From the NCBI GenBank assembly GCA_039832905.1, contig JBDOLX010000051.1:1-39958 (forward strand): a stretch of 39,958 nt of DNA. The letters run 5' to 3'. The notes under the pieces are model-generated. The model made no database searches, was not told where the DNA came from, and was given only the letters and a program-made list of their open reading frames with translations. Positions 16,832 through 26,495 of this stretch are shown here, piece after piece. Every line of letters starts with the position of its first letter. Within the stretch, counting starts at the first letter, position 1. The position numbers and the translations under genes are program-made. The stretch is from Desulfurobacteriaceae bacterium. Lineage in GTDB: Bacteria; Aquificota; Aquificia; Desulfurobacteriales; Desulfurobacteriaceae.

Positions 16832-17478
16832 AAATCCTCTAAAGCAGGAACTACTGGTAGTTTTGTGTAATCAGCATCTTTTACGATAACTTTTCTACCC
16901 TGAATCTCTATTCTACCGTCAACAAACCACTTAACGGCTTGTGGATAGATTTTATGTTCAAGTCTTAGTATTTTTTCCGACAAGGTTTCTTTAGTGTCAT
17001 TGGGAGAAACAGGAACAGCCGCCTGAATTATTATAGGACCAGTATCTACTCCATTATCTACAAAATGGACAGTTGCCCCTGAAACTTTTACCCCAAACTT
17101 TAAAGCCTTTTCGTGAGGTTTTAGCCCGGGAAAAGAAGGTAAAAGAGTAGGATGGATATTCATTATTTTATTTTGAAAATTATCAACAAAAATTTTAGAA
17201 ACCACCTTTTTGTATCCAGCCAAACATACAAGTTCCACGTCAAGATATTTCAATATAGACACAACTTTTCTGTCGTAATCCTCCCTTGAAGGAAAACTAT
17301 AAGGGTCTACGTATATCCAGTTAATGCCTAGTTTCTCAGCCCTATCTATAGCCTCTATGTTTTTCCTATCAATTATAAGAACAGCAACTTTAGCATCTAT
17401 CTTTCCGTCAATACATGCTTTTGCAATTGCTTCAAAGTTCGTTCCTCTTCCAGAAGCTAAAACAGCAATATTCATCAT
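16828..17478 (-). CDS. purN: Phosphoribosylglycinamide formyltransferase
   Basis: PurN transfers a formyl group from 10-formyl-tetrahydrofolate to GAR, the third step of purine synthesis. The 216-aa protein has the N-terminal IAVLASGRGTNFEAI phosphate-binding loop, the catalytic region KIMNIHPTLLPSFPG (Asn and His of the active site) and the folate-binding motif GATVHFVDNGVDTGPII containing the catalytic Asp. It overlaps purM by four bases (ATGA), and the two enzymes act close together in the pathway. Confidence 0.96.
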   Translation of the reverse strand: MMNIAVLASGRGTNFEAIAKACIDGKIDAKVAVLIIDRKNIEAIDRAEKLGINWIYVDPYSFPSREDYDRKVVSILKYLDVELVCLAGYKKVVSKIFVDNFQNKIMNIHPTLLPSFPGLKPHEKALKFGVKVSGATVHFVDNGVDTGPIIIQAAVPVSPNDTKETLSEKILRLEHKIYPQAVKWFVDGRIEIQGRKVIVKDADYTKLPVVPALEDF

Positions 17479-18509
17479 ACAATTACCACCTTACCAGAAC
17501 CTTCCCTTATCTCCCCTATAACGTAAACGGTTTCTCCTTCTCTTTCTAAAATCTCCTTGGCTTTGTCAACATTTTCCTTGGATACGACAAGACACAAACC
17601 TATTCCCATATTGAAAGTCTTAAACATCTCATTCTCTTCTACGTTCCCCTTCTCCTGAATGAACTTAAAGATAGGTAGCACTTTCCACGTTCCTTTCTTT
17701 ACTACAGCATCAACGTTCTTTGGCAAAATTCTTACTAAGTTTCCAGGTATTCCTCCTCCAGTAATATGAGCAATTCCCTTAACTTCAACTTCTTCTAAGA
17801 GTTTAAGAATCGGTTTTACATAAATCTTTGTAGGAGTTAAAAGAACTTCGTAAACTTTCCCGTTAAGTTCCTCAACAAAGCCATCCACTTTTAGCTTCAA
17901 AATTTCAAAGAAAAGTTTTCTAACAAGTGAATAACCATTACTGTGAATACCACTTGAAGCAAGACCTAAAATAACATCTCCAGGTTTTACCTTTTCTCCT
18001 GTTATGAACTTTTCTTTATCAACAATTCCAACAACAAAACCTGCAAGGTCATATTCTCCATCATCATAAAAATCTGGCATTTCTGCCGTTTCACCACCTA
18101 TTAAAGCACACCCAGCAATCTCACATCCTTTGGCAATTCCTTTTATTACAGTTGCTGCTGTTTCTACAGAAAGTTTCCCGGTAGCAAAGTAATCAAGAAA
18201 GAATAAAGGTCTTGCCCCTACCGTAAGGATATCGTTAACGCACATTGCAACAAGGTCTATACCAACCGTATCATGAACATCGGCCATCTGTGCTACTTTT
18301 AGCTTAGTTCCGACTCCATCTGTTCCAGAAACAAGAACTGGTTCTTTAAATCCTTGTGGAATAAGGTATCCAGCCCCAAAGCCACCTATTCCAGCAAGAA
18401 CATTTTCATCAAAAGTTTTTTTCGCAAAAGGTTTAATCAAATCAACAAGCTTCTCTCCAGCTTCTATATCCACCCCTGAATCTTTGTAGGTAAGACCTCT
18501 CTTCTCCAT
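17475..18509 (-). CDS. purM: Phosphoribosylformylglycinamidine cyclo-ligase (AIR synthetase)
   Basis: PurM closes the imidazole ring, converting FGAM to AIR with ATP. The 344-aa protein has the family opening LTYKDSGVDIEAGEKLV, the ATP-binding segment SGTDGVGTKLKVA, GIDLVAMCVNDI, and GGETAEMPDFY. Normal length. It is preceded by AAGGAG and follows the YhaM-like gene by 12 bases. Together with purN it forms a two-gene purine unit inside a mixed operon. Confidence 0.97.
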   Translation of the reverse strand: MEKRGLTYKDSGVDIEAGEKLVDLIKPFAKKTFDENVLAGIGGFGAGYLIPQGFKEPVLVSGTDGVGTKLKVAQMADVHDTVGIDLVAMCVNDILTVGARPLFFLDYFATGKLSVETAATVIKGIAKGCEIAGCALIGGETAEMPDFYDDGEYDLAGFVVGIVDKEKFITGEKVKPGDVILGLASSGIHSNGYSLVRKLFFEILKLKVDGFVEELNGKVYEVLLTPTKIYVKPILKLLEEVEVKGIAHITGGGIPGNLVRILPKNVDAVVKKGTWKVLPIFKFIQEKGNVEENEMFKTFNMGIGLCLVVSKENVDKAKEILEREGETVYVIGEIREGSGKVVIV

Positions 18510-18521
18510 GAAACTTCTCCT

Positions 18522-19493
18522 TTAGTCGTAGTTAAATTCTCCGTCAAAGTAGATAGGAACTTCAAAGGCAAAGTGTTTCCTTGTCCAGCCCTTACTTTCT
18601 CCAAGTTCTCTTTCTATATGTTCTTCAAATCCTTTAACCCTTGAGTCAAGAGCATCTGCAAAAGCTAAAGTCACGGCTTCAAGAGTTTTTGGTTTCTTCG
18701 GGGAACCGTGCTCATACTCACCGTGGTGGGCCAAAATACAATGAAGAAGCTTTACCTTTAAATCCTTTGGAAAGCCTTCTATTTTGTCTATTGCTTTTGA
18801 TACAAGTTCACAGCTTATGTAAAGATGTCCAAGGAGAATTCCTTCAGTTGTCCTTAAAATAGAAACATCAACATCGTATTCGTAGACTTTTCCAACATCG
18901 TGAAGGATTGCAGCAGAAATCAGTAGGTCTCTATCTATACTTTTATACCTTTTGGCAACGGTTTCACAAACTTCAACTACCCCCAAGGTGTGCTCCAAAA
19001 GTCCACCAATACAGGCATGGTGAATCGTCTTCCCTGCCGGAGTTTTTAAGAACTTCTCAACAAACTCATTATCATAAAAGAAATTCTCTAAAAGCTTTTT
19101 TAGGTATGGGTTCTGAATACTTTCTATAATCTCCAAAAGCTTTTCAAACTGTTCATCTATATCAAAGCGGCTTTCGGATATAAACTTTTTCGAATTAAAT
19201 TCTCCAGACTCGGCTATTCTAACTTCTTTAAGTTTTGGTTGAACGTTTCCTTGAAATATTTCAACATGTCCTGAAACAAAAACAACATCTCCCTTCTTGA
19301 AAACTGTAAGGTCTGCATCTTTTGGAGGTTTCCACCAAAGGGCAGTTAAAGCTCCTGTTTTGTCTGATAGAACTACCCTTAAGTAAGGTTCTCCCGTTCT
19401 GTGTCTTTTAATTTCAACATGTTCTACCACGTAATATCCTTGGAACTCGGTTCCTACCGGTAAACTCAGGAGGTCTCTTACGTAGACGTCCAC
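18522..19493 (-). CDS. YhaM-like OB-fold/HD-domain 3'-5' exoribonuclease
   Basis: A 323-aa protein with an N-terminal OB fold (about residues 1-95, nucleic-acid binding) and a C-terminal HD phosphohydrolase domain. The HD domain has conserved histidines in TIHHACIGGLLEHTL, the metal motif ILHDVGKVYEY (His198, Asp199), and LAHHGEYEHGS further on. This is the domain order of the YhaM exonuclease, which trims RNA (and in some cases ssDNA) from the 3' end with Mn/Co. Start is GTG 19493 after AAGGAG, 32 bases from the nuoN stop. No terminator is seen in that gap, so transcription may continue from the nuo operon. Confidence 0.88.
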   Translation of the reverse strand: MDVYVRDLLSLPVGTEFQGYYVVEHVEIKRHRTGEPYLRVVLSDKTGALTALWWKPPKDADLTVFKKGDVVFVSGHVEIFQGNVQPKLKEVRIAESGEFNSKKFISESRFDIDEQFEKLLEIIESIQNPYLKKLLENFFYDNEFVEKFLKTPAGKTIHHACIGGLLEHTLGVVEVCETVAKRYKSIDRDLLISAAILHDVGKVYEYDVDVSILRTTEGILLGHLYISCELVSKAIDKIEGFPKDLKVKLLHCILAHHGEYEHGSPKKPKTLEAVTLAFADALDSRVKGFEEHIERELGESKGWTRKHFAFEVPIYFDGEFNYD

Positions 19494-19525
19494 TTTTTCT
19501 CCTTATTGTTTTTTTCGTAAGGGAA

Positions 19526-20941
19526 TTATAACCCTACTTTCAGGAGAAAATCACGGGACACATCAAGGACTGGATTTATGAAGATACCAAGAACAATCAA
19601 TATAACAGCCATTATAGATAAGGGGATTACTATAAATTTCTTAGATGAAAGATTATTTATTGGTTCTTTCAAAGTAGGTTCCTCTAAATACATCTGTTTA
19701 GCAATCCATATATAGTAAGCAACAGAGAAAGCACTATTTAAAAGACCAATCAGTGCAAGCCAAACCATTCCGGCATCGACTGCTGCAGCAAATACAAAAA
19801 CTTTACTGATAAACCCTGCCATTGGAGGGACACCTGCTAAAGAAAGGAGAAATATTAAAAACAAAGCTGCCAAAATGGGTTCCCTTTTCCCAAGTCCTTT
19901 GTAGTCATCCATTGTCCTTGCACCCCAAACGTAAAGAAAAACAGCAAAACACAAGAAAGCTGCTGTTTTCATGAAAATGTAAGCTACTGAGTGATAGACA
20001 ATACCCGTTACACTTAGAGGAACAGATAAAGCAGCAAAGGCTATAAGTGTATAGCCTGTATGGGCAACTGAGGAGTAAGCTAAAATTCTTGAAACCCTTT
20101 TCTGAGCAAGGGCTAAGAGGTTACCAACCGTCATCGTAATAGCTGCAAGAAGCGCAAAGATAAAAGTCAAATTGTTAGAAATTGCTGGAAGAGCTTCATA
20201 AATAACTCTCATAAGAGCTATAAAAGCTGCACTCTTTGATATACCTGTAAGAAGAGCTACCACTCCAGGGCAAGCTCCATCGTAAACATCCGGTCCCCAA
20301 AAATGGAAAGGAAAAACAGTAAGCTTAAATCCAAAACCTGCTAAAATAAAAATAGCTGCTAAAAGTATTAAAGGATCCTTAAACAAGTTGTTTGCTAGTA
20401 CCTCAAAGTTAAAGCTTCCTGTAATTGCATAAAGTAGGGAAACTCCAAAAAGCATTACACCTATTGCCAAAGCACTACTGAAAAAGTACTTAACTCCAGC
20501 TTCTAAAGATTTGTCATCAAAAGAAAAGAGAACCATTAGATACGTAGGCATAGCCATAAGTTCCATGGCAATAATTAGTGAAACAAAGTTGGTACTTGAA
20601 ATTAACAGAAGAGCTCCTGCAGTTGAAATAAGAAGGGAGGCAATAAGTTCATTTACGAATCTATTCTTTTGCAGAACCCAATAGATGACCAGCATTGTCA
20701 TCCAAGAAGCAATAAGTATTAAAAATCCGATGAACCTTGAAACTGCGTCTGTAGTGAAAAATTCCACAAGGATTTTTCCACTGTCTTGGGATAGGCAAAT
20801 CAAGAAACCGGCCAGTATATAACCAACACTTGAGATGATAGATCCTAAAATTCCAGAAATCTTAAATATCCTATTAATTACTGGCAAGAAAGCTCCTGTA
20901 AGGGCAAGTATTAAAACCCCAGCTAAAAAGTTTATATTCAC
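19526..20941 (-). CDS. nuoN: Complex I subunit N (antiporter-like)
   Basis: NuoN is one of three antiporter-like membrane subunits that translocate ions in complex I. The 471-aa protein has about 14 membrane segments, the conserved Glu region AMELMAMPTYLMVLFSF, a broken helix with Lys around AGFGFKLTVFPFHFWGPDVYDGA, and LAYSSVAHTGYTLIAF. Start is GTG at 20941 with GGAGG. It is the last gene of the nuo operon and is in the same frame as nuoM across a TAG stop. Confidence 0.96.
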   Translation of the reverse strand: MNINFLAGVLILALTGAFLPVINRIFKISGILGSIISSVGYILAGFLICLSQDSGKILVEFFTTDAVSRFIGFLILIASWMTMLVIYWVLQKNRFVNELIASLLISTAGALLLISSTNFVSLIIAMELMAMPTYLMVLFSFDDKSLEAGVKYFFSSALAIGVMLFGVSLLYAITGSFNFEVLANNLFKDPLILLAAIFILAGFGFKLTVFPFHFWGPDVYDGACPGVVALLTGISKSAAFIALMRVIYEALPAISNNLTFIFALLAAITMTVGNLLALAQKRVSRILAYSSVAHTGYTLIAFAALSVPLSVTGIVYHSVAYIFMKTAAFLCFAVFLYVWGARTMDDYKGLGKREPILAALFLIFLLSLAGVPPMAGFISKVFVFAAAVDAGMVWLALIGLLNSAFSVAYYIWIAKQMYLEEPTLKEPINNLSSKKFIVIPLSIMAVILIVLGIFINPVLDVSRDFLLKVGL

Positions 20942-20950
20942 CTGAACCTC

Positions 20951-22396
20951 CTATTTAAAAAGTTGTGAAAGGGTATCAACACTTAGGTTATAGACATCAA
21001 AGACAACAGAAGGAACAATTCCAACAAGGATAAAGGCAAGTATGTACATTGCAAGGGGTATATTTTCTATTAGGCTAAGTTCTTTTAGGCTACTTAATCC
21101 CTTAAAAGAGTCTTTGAGAGGACCAAAAACAGCTCTTTGAAGCATCCACATAAAGAACCCAGCACTTAAGGCACTCGCTAGGGGAACGATAATCATAATC
21201 CACCCGTAGTATTCAAATGCAGAAACCATTACGGTAAGTTCCCCAACAAAACCTGCAGTTCCAGGGAGTCCAACAGCTGCAAGAACTCCAATTACAAACA
21301 TTGTCATAAGAACAGGAATCTTTTTCATAAGTCCACCAAGCTCAGAAATGTACCAAGTATGGGTTTTGTGGTGGATATAACCAGCAACCATAAAAAGAAG
21401 AGAAATTATCAAAGCGTGTCCTACCATTTCGTAAATTGCTGCAGATATTCCGCTTGCCGTAAGAACAGAAAGTCCCAACAGAACAAATCCCATATGGTTG
21501 ATACTTGAATAAGCAACCATTCTTTTAATGTGATCCTCGGCAAGCGCTCTAAATCCCGCGTAGAAAATTGTCAAAACAGCTATAAAAGCCATAAGAGGGG
21601 CAAAAAATTTAGATTCTTCAGGTAGAACAAATAATTCCCACCTCAAAAGACCATAAGCTCCCATTTTCAAAAGAAGTCCTGCCAAGAAAACGGAAATTGG
21701 AGAGGGGGCTTGAACGTGAGCATCGGGAAGCCAAGTATGAAAAGGAACAATAGGCATTTTTACAGCAAACCCTATGAACATTAAAATCCAAACAAGCTTT
21801 GCAACACTTGTATCTAAAGAAACCCCTGCTAAGTTTAGAAAGTCAAATGTGTGTGTATTCAGAAAAAGAACAACTATTCCAAGAAGGAGGAAAACGCTTG
21901 CAAGATGGGTGTATATGAAAAACTTCATAGCTGCGTAAATTCTGTTTTCTGCTCCCCAAATACCAATGTGGAAGAACATCGGAACAAGAGTAAATTCCCA
22001 AAAAATAAAGAACCAAAGAAGATTAAGAGAGACAAAAACTCCAACCATAGGTCCAAGGAACAATAAAATTAGGAAAAAGTAAGCTCCACTCTTTTCTACG
22101 TTCCAAGAGGAAAGGGTCACTGTAATAGCTAAGAAAGAAGTAATCACTAAAAGAACTAAGGAAATGCCATCAACTGCAAGGTGGAGATTAAAGTCAAGAG
22201 GAGGATAAATAGGATAGAATTCTTCGAAAGCAAAACCACTACCCGGGTATTTTACTACCAAGTATGTAGTGCAAAGTGCCAAAAAGAAGGAAACAGCAAG
22301 AGAAATGTATTTTGGAAGGTCTTTACTTATCTTCTCTGCTAAGTAAGCAAATGGCGCTGCAATGACTGGAACTAAAATCATACTAAGAAGAACCAT
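20951..22396 (-). CDS. nuoM: Complex I subunit M (antiporter-like)
   Basis: A 481-aa polytopic antiporter-like subunit. The catalytic Glu lies in FFIFWEFTLVPMFFHIG and the Lys/His of the second half-channel around GFAVKMPIVPFHTWLPDAHVQ; RMVAYSSINHMGFVLLG is also conserved. Length is normal. Ends on TAG, 12 bases before the nuoN start; since the protein is full length this TAG is a real stop. Gene order L-M-N is canonical. Confidence 0.97.
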   Translation of the reverse strand: MVLLSMILVPVIAAPFAYLAEKISKDLPKYISLAVSFFLALCTTYLVVKYPGSGFAFEEFYPIYPPLDFNLHLAVDGISLVLLVITSFLAITVTLSSWNVEKSGAYFFLILLFLGPMVGVFVSLNLLWFFIFWEFTLVPMFFHIGIWGAENRIYAAMKFFIYTHLASVFLLLGIVVLFLNTHTFDFLNLAGVSLDTSVAKLVWILMFIGFAVKMPIVPFHTWLPDAHVQAPSPISVFLAGLLLKMGAYGLLRWELFVLPEESKFFAPLMAFIAVLTIFYAGFRALAEDHIKRMVAYSSINHMGFVLLGLSVLTASGISAAIYEMVGHALIISLLFMVAGYIHHKTHTWYISELGGLMKKIPVLMTMFVIGVLAAVGLPGTAGFVGELTVMVSAFEYYGWIMIIVPLASALSAGFFMWMLQRAVFGPLKDSFKGLSSLKELSLIENIPLAMYILAFILVGIVPSVVFDVYNLSVDTLSQLFK

Positions 22397-22407
22397 TTAC
22401 TCCCCCT

Positions 22408-24237
22408 TTAGAAGACTAAGATAAGAAGTGAAAGTGCTATAACACCCATGGCAAAGTAAGTAAGGTAGTGAATTAGATCTCCAGTCTGTATCTTTCTAAA
22501 CCTGTCCCAACACCACAAAGAAAGTCTCGCAGTGCCGTTTACCGCTCCATCAACCACTTTAGTATCAATCCACTCAACAGCCTTAGCAATCGAACCGTAG
22601 AATATGTTTCTACAAATCCACTTTATCGCATCATCTACCATCCAGCCCTTGTAAAGGAAAGTGTTTATAGCCTCTCCCATTGGGTGGGATAGAAACTTTT
22701 GGGTCGTAACTGCCCTTTTGAAGTAGATGAAGTAGGTAAGCACGAAAAGGACAAACATTGCAACCATCGTGGCAACAAATAGGTTTGCGTAGAATGGTTC
22801 ATGGACGTTTTCAAACAAGAAATGAACTATGTCTTCCTTATAGAAAGCTGTTAGGATAGTTAAAGTTGCAAGAACGTAAAGAGGAAAAAGCATTATTGGA
22901 TAACTTTCTTTGGCTCTTTGGGAAAATTCAGAAGGATTTCCTGTAAAGATGACAAACCACAGTCTAAACCCGTAAGCTACAGAAAGAACAGCTGCTACAA
23001 AAGTAAGACCAAAAAGAAATGGATTACCGAAACTGAAAGATTCTGCAAGTATCCAGTCTTTACTGAAGAAACCGTTGAAAGGAGGAATTCCCGAAAGAGC
23101 CAAGATACCTACCAAGAAAAGAATAGCAGTTTGGGGCATAAACTTGTAAAGTCCTCCAAGCTTGAAAGCATCCTTAGTGTGGTGAGTCATATGAATTACA
23201 GCACCTGCTGAAAGGAAGAGAAGTGCTTTAAAAATAGCGTGATTCATAAGATGAAAAATTCCCGCAGCAGCCGATCCAACCCCTAAGGCAACAAACATTA
23301 AGGCTAAGTGTTCCATAGTGGAAAAAGCGAGAACTTTCTTTATTTCCCTATGAGCTAACGCCCCAGTAGCAGCTATAAAAGCGGAAATAGCACCTACAAA
23401 AGCAACGATTATGAGAACGTTGGAATAGTCAAAGAATGGAAACATCCTTGCAACAAGGTAAATTCCAGCATTAACCATAGTAGCAGCGTGAATAAGAGCA
23501 GAAACGGTCGTTGGACCTTCCATTGCATCTAGAAGCCAAGGAAAAAGAGGAAATTGAGCTGACTTTCCAATGGCTCCAATAAAAAGGAGTGTTGCTATTA
23601 AAAATCCAAGTTCTACACTGAATGCATGAATAACACTTAAAGCATTAAGCTCTAGGAAGTTAACCGTTCCAAGCAAAACCCAAGCAACAATAATTCCTGC
23701 AAACATAAAAACATCGGCAAATCTCGTCATAACAAATGCTTTAAGGGCAGCCTCTGCTGCACTTCTTTTCCAATACCAGTAACCAATAAGTAAGTAGGAA
23801 CAAAGTCCCACACCTTCCCAAAAGATGTAAAGACCTATAAGATTACTTGCAAAGACCAATCCAACCATAGAACCGATGAAAAAGAGCTTTTCGAAGTAAT
23901 ACCTGTGGGGAGAACTGTCTTCCTCCATATATCCTTTCGAAAAGATAATGTCCAAAAGCCCTATTCCTGTAGCTATCAAAGCCATAAGTATGGCCAAGTT
24001 ATCAACATAAATACCGAGAGGAACAGAAAAGCTTCCAAATTTAAACCACTCAAACTCATGTACAACAGGAGATTCCCCTATGTTAAGGGCTATATATGTA
24101 GATATTCCAAAGCCAATTAATCCTGTAACAACCGCTACATAAAACGAGTTCCATCTATTTGTAAACTTCCCTACAAGGAAAGCTAAAATACTTCCAAGAA
24201 AGAAAATTCCTATATTTAGGTAAGCAAACTTTTCCAT
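22408..24237 (-). CDS. nuoL: Complex I subunit L (antiporter-like, with lateral helix)
   Basis: A 609-aa protein, the largest antiporter-like subunit. It has FWEGVGLCSYLLIGYWY with the conserved Glu, GAIGKSAQFPLFPWLLDAMEG with the channel Lys, STMEHLALMFVALG, and a C-terminal part long enough for the amphipathic helix that runs along subunits M and N. Length is typical. It sits 1 base from nuoK and 11 from nuoM. Confidence 0.97.
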   Translation of the reverse strand: MEKFAYLNIGIFFLGSILAFLVGKFTNRWNSFYVAVVTGLIGFGISTYIALNIGESPVVHEFEWFKFGSFSVPLGIYVDNLAILMALIATGIGLLDIIFSKGYMEEDSSPHRYYFEKLFFIGSMVGLVFASNLIGLYIFWEGVGLCSYLLIGYWYWKRSAAEAALKAFVMTRFADVFMFAGIIVAWVLLGTVNFLELNALSVIHAFSVELGFLIATLLFIGAIGKSAQFPLFPWLLDAMEGPTTVSALIHAATMVNAGIYLVARMFPFFDYSNVLIIVAFVGAISAFIAATGALAHREIKKVLAFSTMEHLALMFVALGVGSAAAGIFHLMNHAIFKALLFLSAGAVIHMTHHTKDAFKLGGLYKFMPQTAILFLVGILALSGIPPFNGFFSKDWILAESFSFGNPFLFGLTFVAAVLSVAYGFRLWFVIFTGNPSEFSQRAKESYPIMLFPLYVLATLTILTAFYKEDIVHFLFENVHEPFYANLFVATMVAMFVLFVLTYFIYFKRAVTTQKFLSHPMGEAINTFLYKGWMVDDAIKWICRNIFYGSIAKAVEWIDTKVVDGAVNGTARLSLWCWDRFRKIQTGDLIHYLTYFAMGVIALSLLILVF

Positions 24238-24238
24238 C

Positions 24239-24547
24239 TTACCACCTCAAGTTTTTAATTTTGGATGGTATAACTTCCCCAAAACGTTTATAGAAGACGA
24301 TGACTATCGCTAGTCCAACAGCAGCTTCAAGAGCAGCAAGACCTATTGTGAAAAATGTAAAGATTTGACCCTCTATACCTCTTTGGGCCGAAAAGATCAC
24401 AAAGTTTAAGTTTGCTGCATTGATAATCATTTCTACTGAGAAGAGCATTCTTATTACCGACTTTCTTGATAAAAGCCCATAGACTCCAACAGCAAATAGT
24501 GAAAAAGACAGGAAAAGATATGCATGAACATCAGCCTCAAGTAACAT
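24239..24547 (-). CDS. nuoK: Complex I subunit K
   Basis: A 102-aa, three-helix membrane subunit homologous to MrpC. The two conserved membrane glutamates lie in MLFSVEMIINAANL and GLAALEAAVGLAIV, both needed for ion translocation in other species. The ATG directly abuts the TAG stop of nuoJ and the two frames are in register. Confidence 0.96.
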   Translation of the reverse strand: MLLEADVHAYLFLSFSLFAVGVYGLLSRKSVIRMLFSVEMIINAANLNFVIFSAQRGIEGQIFTFFTIGLAALEAAVGLAIVIVFYKRFGEVIPSKIKNLRW

Positions 24548-25024
24548 CTACTTTTCCTCCTTCTTCTTCGTAATAATTGCATTTGCCATGTAAAGAATTG
24601 CAGAAACAATAAATCCAAGAACTATTGTGAAAAACGAGTACTTTTCTACAAAAACGGTTCCAAGATACTTAGTTGAGTAAACGGCATAAGGGAAAGTGTC
24701 TATTGCGCTTAAAAAAGAAAGAACCGTTCCAATGGTAAGTATTAAAAGACTTAAGACAATAGCACCTATTGCTTTCCCCTTAGGTTTTTTATAACTTTCC
24801 CCAATCATCATAATTGCAAAGAGAACAAGAATAGTAACTCCACCAGCATATATGGCAAGTTGAACGCTTCCAAGAACTGGCATTCCTATTCCAAAGTAGA
24901 CAAGAGCTATTTCCGATAGAAGAACGACAAAGGCTATTGCAGCCCAAAGGAGAGAAGTAGCTTCTAAAGCAACAATTGCGGAAGCTATGATTACTGCGTA
25001 GATAATCCAAAAATAGACATTCAT
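24548..25024 (-). CDS. nuoJ: Complex I subunit J
   Basis: A 158-aa membrane subunit with five predicted helices. The conserved third helix, with Tyr and Gly around GSVQLAIYAGGVTILVLFAIM, forms the pi-bulge seen in complex I structures. The start overlaps the nuoI stop (ATGA). Ends on TAG directly followed by the nuoK ATG. Confidence 0.95.
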   Translation of the reverse strand: MNVYFWIIYAVIIASAIVALEATSLLWAAIAFVVLLSEIALVYFGIGMPVLGSVQLAIYAGGVTILVLFAIMMIGESYKKPKGKAIGAIVLSLLILTIGTVLSFLSAIDTFPYAVYSTKYLGTVFVEKYSFFTIVLGFIVSAILYMANAIITKKKEEK

Positions 25025-25533
25025 TTTTCCTCTCCCTTTTCCTGCTTTTTCAAAGCTTCAAGCTTTTTCTTTTCCATTTTTTCTTCAAAAAGCTTTGCTT
25101 TCTCTATTGTTTCTTCTAAATTTTCCGGTTCAAAAACAAACTGCGATAGGTTTTCCCAAATAGCCGGTTCAACAAACATCCTGTAATCTTTTGTTAGCCT
25201 TATAGCTTTTTTAGGTTTCACAGGACAAGCATCTTCACAGAAACCGCAGAAGATACATTCATTAGCTCTCACACGGGGAACAGCTCTTGGTTTCTTTACT
25301 CCAGTCGGTATCATTTCTATACAGTTGACAGGGCAAGCTCTTGCGCAAAGGCTACAACCAATACAAAGGTCAGCTCGTATAATGTGCTTTCCTCTGTAGT
25401 TATACTCCCTTTCTATTCCCTTGTCCCACCAAATTTCTGTAGCTTTTGGTTCAAAAATTGCTTTCGTTATTCTGATTACCTTTTTAGTAATCTCTATTGG
25501 TAACTTAACAGCGTTTTTTAACTCCATGTTCAC
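25021..25533 (-). CDS. nuoI: Complex I subunit I (two [4Fe-4S] clusters)
   Basis: A 170-aa ferredoxin-like subunit that carries clusters N6a and N6b. Two full motifs are present: CIGCSLCARACP (Cys57, 60, 63, 67) and CIFCGFCEDACP (Cys93, 96, 99, 103). An additional Cys71 follows the first motif. With NuoEFG absent, this subunit is a likely entry point for electrons from an unknown donor such as ferredoxin (inference). Two start codons (ATG at 25533 and 25527) are possible. Confidence 0.96.
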   Translation of the reverse strand: MNMELKNAVKLPIEITKKVIRITKAIFEPKATEIWWDKGIEREYNYRGKHIIRADLCIGCSLCARACPVNCIEMIPTGVKKPRAVPRVRANECIFCGFCEDACPVKPKKAIRLTKDYRMFVEPAIWENLSQFVFEPENLEETIEKAKLFEEKMEKKKLEALKKQEKGEEK

Positions 25534-25540
25534 TCCTTCC

Positions 25541-26485
25541 TTAAGAAAGAATCATCTTTACAGCAGTAACAAAGACAAGGTTAAGTAGCGCTAAAGGAGT
25601 TAAAATCTTCCAACAGAACTTGAGAAGTTGATCCATTCTTATCCTTGGTGTAGAAGCTCTTACAACAAAAGTGAAGAGGTATAAAAGAACCATCTTTGCA
25701 ATAAGCCAGAAAACTCCTGAAAAGAAAATTCCTTTATATCCCCCCAGGAAAAGAGTTGCAGCAAGGGCATAAAGAGCAAAAAGTTCTATAAGCTTTGATA
25801 GAACAAGAATTGCATAGTTAAATCCTCCAAACTCCGTTAAGAAACCGTAAACTATTTCCTGTTCTGCCTCTGGAATATCAAAGGGAGGTCTATCTGTAAC
25901 TATTAAAGCTGCTGTGATAAAAATTAAAAAAGCAGGAAAAAGGATCAAAAAGCTTATTAGAGAACTTTTTTCTACTATTTCCATGTGGTTTAGCGTTCCG
26001 TAAAAGACAGCAGCAGAAAGGGCAGAAAGCCAAAGGGGAATTTCTCCAGAAATCATTTGATTAACAACTCTTAATCCACCGATGAAAGGATACTTACTCT
26101 TTGACGCCCAACCTGCGTAAAAGAAGATTGGGGGCATACTTGTAACGATTGCTAAAGCGATGAGAAGATCAAAGCTTGTACTGACTATAAAAGAACTATC
26201 GGAAAAAGGAATAAAGGCTATTAAAATTGCAACCATTAGGAAAGCAACGAAAGGAATAAGAGAAAAAAGGAGTTTATTTGCCCTTCGCTGAATTATGAAT
26301 TCTTTCTGTAAAAGCTTAAAAACATCTGCTGTTGTCTGTAGTATTCCCCTTTTTCCAACGTAGTAAGGACCAACTCTAAGATGAACATCTGCAAGTATCT
26401 TTCTCTCCATGTAAAAGACTATCAAGAACACGACAAGTAAGAAGAGAAAACCGGGAAATACAAGTGCTTTAAACCAAGCTTCCAT
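25541..26485 (-). CDS. nuoH: Complex I subunit H
   Basis: A 314-aa membrane subunit with eight helices that forms the floor of the quinone cavity and the start of the proton path. Conserved features include ADVHLRVGPYYVGKRGILQ near residue 33, the acidic loop PFDIPEAEQEIVYGFLTEF, and FTFVVRASTPRIRMDQLLKF near the C terminus. Normal length. It lies ten bases from nuoD and seven from nuoI. Confidence 0.96.
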   Translation of the reverse strand: MEAWFKALVFPGFLFLLVVFLIVFYMERKILADVHLRVGPYYVGKRGILQTTADVFKLLQKEFIIQRRANKLLFSLIPFVAFLMVAILIAFIPFSDSSFIVSTSFDLLIALAIVTSMPPIFFYAGWASKSKYPFIGGLRVVNQMISGEIPLWLSALSAAVFYGTLNHMEIVEKSSLISFLILFPAFLIFITAALIVTDRPPFDIPEAEQEIVYGFLTEFGGFNYAILVLSKLIELFALYALAATLFLGGYKGIFFSGVFWLIAKMVLLYLFTFVVRASTPRIRMDQLLKFCWKILTPLALLNLVFVTAVKMILS

Positions 26486-26495
26486 TTTTCCTCCT

